The notes under the pieces were generated by a model. The model searched no databases and was not told the DNA's origin. It was given only the letters and a program-made list of their open reading frames with translations. This document shows positions 7,780-11,682 of a stretch of 11,682 nucleotides of DNA, in pieces. The stretch spans positions 1 to 11,682 of the forward strand of contig JBHGBF010000180.1 of NCBI GenBank assembly GCA_041946865.1, in the 5' to 3' direction. Positions within the stretch are counted from its first letter, which is position 1. Every line of letters begins with the position of its first letter. The position numbers were made by a program, and so were the translations under genes. This stretch comes from RPQK01 sp041946865. GTDB lineage: Bacteria; Acidobacteriota; UBA6911; RPQK01.

Positions 7780-7804
7780 GATTCTTGCTGAAAAAGCGCA
7801 GTCG
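7765..7804. repeat. 8-base inverted repeat straddling the -10 box and start site
   Basis: CGACTGCG (7765-7772) is the exact inverse of CGCAGTCG (7797-7804), with 24 bases between. The half-site centres are 32 bases apart, about three DNA turns, with the -10 box and predicted start between them. A repressor dimer or tetramer bound here would block the promoter. The left arm lies before the predicted start, so it acts as DNA unless transcripts read through from upstream. Confidence 0.45.
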
Positions 7805-7937
7805 GAGAGGTGAACGGCATCCCAGGCCGGAGGGGGTGGTATTGTGTCGCAAGTTTCTTTCATGGCGATCCGCTTCCTTTGCATCTCATCAAGTTTTTCG
7901 CTTCAGGTAGTGCATTGCGACCACTTTCAGCACAGTT

Positions 7938-7948
7938 GGAGGAGGGAG
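7938..7948 (+). promoter_or_regulatory. ribosome binding site fixing the receptor start
   Basis: The purine block GGAGGAGGGAG ends three bases before the ATG at 7952, and the GGAGG part sits 9 bases before it. It selects this ATG, or possibly the in-frame ATG at 7961, over the upstream GTG at 7844. Starting at 7952 also gives a normal signal peptide. Confidence 0.8.
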
Positions 7949-7951
7949 TCT

Positions 7952-10900
7952 ATGAGGGCAATGAGGGAGTTCAGCTTACTGATTCTGCTGGTGTTCCTGC
8001 CAGTGTTATCAGTGCCCCTGTTCGGCCAAGGCGGGCGTGGGACCATCACCGGCACCGTTACTGACACGTCCGGCGCTGTGATACCGGGCGCCGAAGTGAT
8101 TGCGCTCAACATGGAGACCGGCGTCGAAGCCAAGACGGTGACGACAGATGTCGGAGTGTACAGGATTCCTTATTTGAATCCCGGCAAGTACAAGGTTTCG
8201 GTTGCGCTGGCGGGCTTCAAAACGGCGGTACGGGAGAACATCGAAGTCCTGCTGACGCAGACGGTCGGCGCCGACTTCCGGCTGGAGGTTGGGGAAGTAT
8301 CGGAGACCGTTACCGTTTCGATGGAGACTCCCTTGCTTGAGTCTTCGACATCGGAGATCGGCTCCAACATGACCCAGTTGGAAGTGCATGCCTGGCCGAT
8401 GTTTGTAGATGACGGCACACGCCAGATCCAGTCGTTCATTTTCAACAGCCTGCCTGGGACCAATGGCGGTTCCTGGCAGGGTTCGATCAACGGCAGCCAG
8501 GAGTTCACCCACGAAACGCTGGTCGAGGGCATCACCATCGGCCGTATGGACCTTAACGGCGGCAACACCAGTGAGTACTCGCCGACCGTTGACGCCATCA
8601 GCGAATTCAAGCTGCAAACCGGCGCAATTTCAGCCCAATATGGCAACACCCACACCGGCCTGGCCAACTACGGGCTGAAGTCCGGCACCAACGAGTATCA
8701 CGGTACGGCTTTCTACATGCATCAGAACGACGCCCTGAACGCGAACAGCTGGGACAACAACCGCCAAGGGAAGAAGAAGCAGCCGTTCCGGCTCCACAAT
8801 TTCGGGGCGACCCTGGGGGGGCCGATCATCCGAGACAAGACCTTTTTCTTTTTCTCGTACGAGGGGGAACGGCACAAGGATTTCCGGCTGCACCCCAGCT
8901 ACGACAGCCTGCCGGTTGCGGAATTCAACCAGGGCGACTTCCGGCGGCTCTTCGACCCCAACTTTACGCGGAATGCGAAGTCGGGCACGATCGTCGGCAA
9001 GGATGCGCTGGGCAGGGACGTCCGGTTCGGGCAGATTTACGACCCCATGTCCACTCGGCAGTTGCCGGACGGCACTTGGATTCGGGACCCGTTCCCGGAC
9101 AACATCATACCGGCCTCTCGCTTTAGTGCGGTGACCAAGGCCATCCTGGGATTCGGTGTCCCGACCCCTGATTTTCCGCTCAAAGCAGCCCGGGGCGAGA
9201 CTTTGCGCGAGAATGCCAGTCGAATCAGCAACTGCTGTCCCGTTTATCACATCAACAATTACACGACGAAGATCGACCATGTTTTCAACGAGAGACACAA
9301 GATAGCCGCTTCGTACGTGTTCAACGACCGGTACCGCTACCGCTTCGGCGGGTCCGCCCAGCGCCAGCCGGGAGACCTGCCGAATCCATCACCGCTTTTC
9401 GGCGACCGCAGACAGTCAACAATCGGAACCATGATCAGGGCCAGTGAAGACTGGACCATCAGTCCGACCCAAATCAACCACTTCGGCATCGGGTACAACC
9501 GGCTCAGGAACGCCAACCAGGCGAACTCATTTCTGTCCGGCACCGACTGGGCCAAGGCAACCGGGATCAGGGGGACCTCGGGCAGCTTGACGTTCCCGGT
9601 CGCCAGCTTCGGAGGCGCCAACCCGACGCTGAGCGGGGGCTATCGGAATTTCGGTGATTCGGGCACCAGCAACGAGCCGAACGGAAGCGTCGTACTGCTC
9701 GACGATTTCAGCTGGATCAAAGGCGCTCACAGCCTGAAGTTCGGGGTTGAGCACCGGCGTTACTACCTGAACGAGCAAAGCAGCAACGGGACGGGGAGTT
9801 ACGCTTTCAATTCCGACCAGACAGCGCTCTCGAACTTCACCCCCTCAACCGGTTTCGCTTATGCGAGCTTCCTTTTGGGGACGGCCATGAGCGCCGGCAA
9901 CGGAATCGTCAGAACCGTCCACGGCTTGCGCACACGCACGACGAGTTTCTACGTGCAGGACGACTGGAAGGTGTCTCGGACTGTGACGCTGAATCTGGGT
10001 CTGCGTTGGGATATCCCGACCGGCGTGACCGAGGTGGCCAATCGGATGTCCGCACTCAACCCGGACCTGGCCAATCCCGACGCGGACGGCTATAAGGGCG
10101 CGTTGGAGTTCCTGGGAGATTGCCAGGGTTGCTCCGGCCGGACCCGGTTCTGGGATTACTACTGGAAGGAGTTCGCTCCTCGGGTCGGCATTGCCTGGGC
10201 CGCGAGTCCCAAGCTGGTTTTGCGGGGCGGTTACGGGATCAACTATGCGCCGCCGCTGCTCGATGGGTGGAGCTGGGGTTGGTTCACCGGTTTCAACGGC
10301 ACCAACAATTATCGTGCCAAGACCGGGAGGCCGGGTGGCGGCCAGGATCCTGCCTTCCGGTGGGATGATGTCTACAAGCCCTACACGGCGACGCTGCCCA
10401 ATGTTGATCCTGCCCAACTGAACTACGATGAGATCTACATCTATCCCGCCGATTCAACGCGGGCGGCCATGGTGCAGAACTGGAACTTCGGAATCCAGTA
10501 CGAGCTCCCGTGGGAGACCCGGTTGGAGGCAAACTACATCGGGAACCATGGCAGCCGGCTGAACAACCAGTACCTGAACAGTCTCAACCAGCTTGATCCG
10601 AAGTACCTGTCGCTCGGCGACACCCTGCTGGAAGCCATCGAGCTGCATCCCGAAATCCCGAAGCCCTACCCGAGCTTTCCGGATGACCAGACGGTTTCGC
10701 AGGCGCTACGGCCCTATCCGCAATATACCGCGGTCAAAACCCATCGGCTGGCCGGAGGCTGGTCCAACTACAACTCGCTGCAGCTGACCTTCACCAAGAG
10801 GTCGAATGTGGGTCTCAGTTTCCTGGCAGCCTACACGTTCTCGAAAGCGCTCGGCACTACCAACGACGCGATCGGTTACTACACATCCGGCCAGGACATC

Positions 10901-11545
10901 TTCAACCTGAAGGCAGACTATGGAGTCACCGCGCTGAACGTCCCGCACTCTCTCAAGCTGACCTGGATCTACGATTTACCGTTCGGCAAGGGACGGAAGT
11001 GGGCGAACACCGGCGTTCTGGCGAGCATTCTGGGAGGCTGGACCTTTAGCGCCAACCATCTCTACCAGTCCGGTCCGCCCGTAGGGATCAGCGGCTCGGT
11101 GGCCGACACGTCCGCCCTGGGCAATCCAGGCTTCTACGTGGACGTCCTGCTGCCGAAGGACCAGCAGATTATCGGCTCAAAGCCGACCCAGGTCGATCTC
11201 GACGAAGGCACACAGTATCTGAATCCGGCGGCCTTCGCCGATGTTCCGATGACGGACAACCTGGTGCCGTTACGACTGGGCAACGGACCGCGCTACTTGC
11301 CCAATGTCCGCTTTTGGGCTTCGTACAACGAGCGCTTCGCCCTGGTCAAACGGACTCCGCTGCCGATTAATGAAAACTCGACGTTCGAGTTCCGGGCGGA
11401 TTTCGACAATGTGTTTAACCGCACCTCATGGGGCTGGTTCGGAACGGATATCAGCGATCCGGAAAGCTTCGGGAAGGTCTACGGCAAGGGCAACGGGTAC
11501 GGCGGCGCCAGGACGGTCCAGATCGGCGCAAGGATTAACTTCTGA
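7952..11545 (+). CDS. Oar-like TonB-dependent outer-membrane receptor with carboxypeptidase-regulatory-like domain
   Basis: This is a 1197-residue outer-membrane protein. Residues 1-26 form a signal peptide (basic start, a Leu-rich core, LFGQ end). Residues 29-115 are a carboxypeptidase-regulatory-like beta-sandwich (GTITGTVTDTSGAVIPGAEV, then DVGVYRIPYLNPGKYKVSV). Residues about 150-265 resemble the plug domain (FNSLPG, LVEGITIGRMDLNGG, VDAISEFKLQTG, SAQYGN). The rest is a long beta-barrel of the Oar/TonB type, with the GATLGGPIIRDKTFFFFSYEG block near 284-304 and a terminal strand ending in Phe (VQIGARINF). Such receptors are expanded in Acidobacteriota and are thought to import large ligands such as oligosaccharides or peptides using TonB energy; the ligand here is unknown. 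Two cysteine pairs, NCC (residues 427-429) and CQGC (near 726-729), could form disulfides. It has its own promoter, and no SusD-like partner follows. An upstream in-frame GTG at 7844 would add 36 unlikely residues. Confidence 0.88.
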   Translation: MRAMREFSLLILLVFLPVLSVPLFGQGGRGTITGTVTDTSGAVIPGAEVIALNMETGVEAKTVTTDVGVYRIPYLNPGKYKVSVALAGFKTAVRENIEVLLTQTVGADFRLEVGEVSETVTVSMETPLLESSTSEIGSNMTQLEVHAWPMFVDDGTRQIQSFIFNSLPGTNGGSWQGSINGSQEFTHETLVEGITIGRMDLNGGNTSEYSPTVDAISEFKLQTGAISAQYGNTHTGLANYGLKSGTNEYHGTAFYMHQNDALNANSWDNNRQGKKKQPFRLHNFGATLGGPIIRDKTFFFFSYEGERHKDFRLHPSYDSLPVAEFNQGDFRRLFDPNFTRNAKSGTIVGKDALGRDVRFGQIYDPMSTRQLPDGTWIRDPFPDNIIPASRFSAVTKAILGFGVPTPDFPLKAARGETLRENASRISNCCPVYHINNYTTKIDHVFNERHKIAASYVFNDRYRYRFGGSAQRQPGDLPNPSPLFGDRRQSTIGTMIRASEDWTISPTQINHFGIGYNRLRNANQANSFLSGTDWAKATGIRGTSGSLTFPVASFGGANPTLSGGYRNFGDSGTSNEPNGSVVLLDDFSWIKGAHSLKFGVEHRRYYLNEQSSNGTGSYAFNSDQTALSNFTPSTGFAYASFLLGTAMSAGNGIVRTVHGLRTRTTSFYVQDDWKVSRTVTLNLGLRWDIPTGVTEVANRMSALNPDLANPDADGYKGALEFLGDCQGCSGRTRFWDYYWKEFAPRVGIAWAASPKLVLRGGYGINYAPPLLDGWSWGWFTGFNGTNNYRAKTGRPGGGQDPAFRWDDVYKPYTATLPNVDPAQLNYDEIYIYPADSTRAAMVQNWNFGIQYELPWETRLEANYIGNHGSRLNNQYLNSLNQLDPKYLSLGDTLLEAIELHPEIPKPYPSFPDDQTVSQALRPYPQYTAVKTHRLAGGWSNYNSLQLTFTKRSNVGLSFLAAYTFSKALGTTNDAIGYYTSGQDIFNLKADYGVTALNVPHSLKLTWIYDLPFGKGRKWANTGVLASILGGWTFSANHLYQSGPPVGISGSVADTSALGNPGFYVDVLLPKDQQIIGSKPTQVDLDEGTQYLNPAAFADVPMTDNLVPLRLGNGPRYLPNVRFWASYNERFALVKRTPLPINENSTFEFRADFDNVFNRTSWGWFGTDISDPESFGKVYGKGNGYGGARTVQIGARINF

Positions 11546-11576
11546 CTTCCAGCCGTTCCCCTTATGTCATCTTCTC

Positions 11577-11602
11577 ACCCGGAGGCCTTCGGGCCCCCGG
11601 GT
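11577..11602 (+). terminator. strong UUCG-capped hairpin after the receptor gene
   Basis: The 11-base arms 11577-11587 and 11592-11602 pair with a single A-C mismatch around TTCG, closed by C-G, the very stable cUUCGg tetraloop. It begins 32 bases after the receptor stop. No real T-run follows (CTGGACTTTGG), so it may be a weak intrinsic terminator, or a stable 3' end that protects the mRNA. Confidence 0.6.
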
Positions 11603-11637
11603 CTGGACTTTGGCGAAAATAAGCAGATGTGTGAACG

Positions 11638-11682
11638 TTTTTTACGCCGAAGGCGTTAGGCAAGACAGCCCAGGGTTGGCGC
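11638..11682. repeat. probable left half of a dispersed palindromic repeat, cut by the window edge
   Basis: A T6 run (11638-11643) precedes a small perfect hairpin, ACGCC-GAA-GGCGT (11644-11656), then a GACAGCCCAGGGTTGGCGC block up to the last base. From general experience, short intergenic repeats in acidobacterial and planctomycete genomes often pair such a GAAGGCGT element with a CCCAGGG-type palindrome, but I cannot search for copies. No gene is seen from 11546 to the end. Confidence 0.35.

Larger units (their letters stand above)
7473..7951. other. 479-base intergenic region with receptor promoter and leader
   Basis: I see no convincing gene here. The first 160 bases are GC-rich and hold a possible long-loop stem, GCGGAC 7511-7516 with GTCCGC 7544-7549, with an A-run in the loop, but no clear terminator. 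From about 7690 the base composition becomes T-rich on the + strand (many TTTC and CTTT blocks), with TTTCGA repeated at 7717-7722 and 7727-7732. That stretch leads into the promoter described separately. GACTGCGG occurs at 7671-7678 and again at 7766-7773. The leader from about 7786 to 7951 contains an in-frame GTG at 7844, which has no suitable Shine-Dalgarno. Confidence 0.6.

Noticed and set aside
7834..7849. Sigma54-like GG...GC spacing in TGGTATTGTGTCGC
   Set aside because: The GG-to-GC distance is one base short of the consensus and TTGC is missing; a better sigma70 promoter lies just upstream.
7844..7951. Earlier GTG start for the receptor
   Set aside because: It would add 36 residues before a normal signal peptide. 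The purine-rich ribosome binding site sits next to the ATG at 7952.
7473..7951. CRISPR array, tRNA or insertion sequence in the long intergenic region
   Set aside because: No regularly spaced repeats, no cloverleaf-like sequence and no transposase or terminal inverted repeats are visible.
11638..11656. T-run next to a hairpin as an intrinsic terminator
   Set aside because: The T-run precedes the hairpin on the + strand, and on the minus strand the hairpin would be followed by A's, so neither strand has the terminator layout.

Overview
The window is a GC-rich stretch with every supported gene on the + strand. It most resembles a member of the Acidobacteriota (Solibacter/Bryobacter-like), although no rRNA or core gene is present to prove this. 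The clues are a very large Oar-type TonB-dependent receptor with an N-terminal carboxypeptidase-regulatory-like domain, signal peptides ending in LFAQ, VFGQ or LFGQ, a Tat-exported amidohydrolase of the type common in acidobacteria and planctomycetes, and ordinary Shine-Dalgarno sequences.

Left part (1-7472): a few dozen bases that may be the tail of an upstream gene are followed by four closely spaced co-directional genes that look like one operon. (1) A GatZ/KbaZ-family protein (tagatose-6-phosphate epimerase or aldolase-subunit family, cytoplasmic). (2) A secreted TIM-barrel, glycoside-hydrolase-like protein with a C-terminal DUF4832-like sandwich. (3) A secreted 1083-residue protein with an N-terminal DUF5107 domain and a long TPR array. 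(4) A Tat-exported, metal-dependent amidohydrolase of the ACMSD/amidohydrolase-2 family. The gaps are 54, 24 and 99 bases.

Middle (7473-7951): a 479-base non-coding region with a good sigma70-type promoter (TTGACA, 18-base spacer, AATAAT). Two palindromes flank or straddle the promoter elements, and a leader of about 165 bases follows. It probably separates the operon from the receptor gene and gives the receptor its own control.

Right part (7952-11545): the 1197-residue outer-membrane receptor, then a strong UUCG-capped hairpin, then what looks like the truncated left half of a dispersed palindromic repeat at the window edge.

Together the genes suggest a sugar-scavenging locus. An outer-membrane receptor would import a glycan or glycoside fragment, exported proteins (GH-like, DUF5107-TPR, amidohydrolase) would process it in or beyond the periplasm, and a cytoplasmic GatZ-type enzyme would feed a ketose phosphate into central metabolism. 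The substrate cannot be read from the sequence. No SusD, GatY/KbaY aldolase, kinase, permease or regulator is visible in the window. All five main reading frames are intact.
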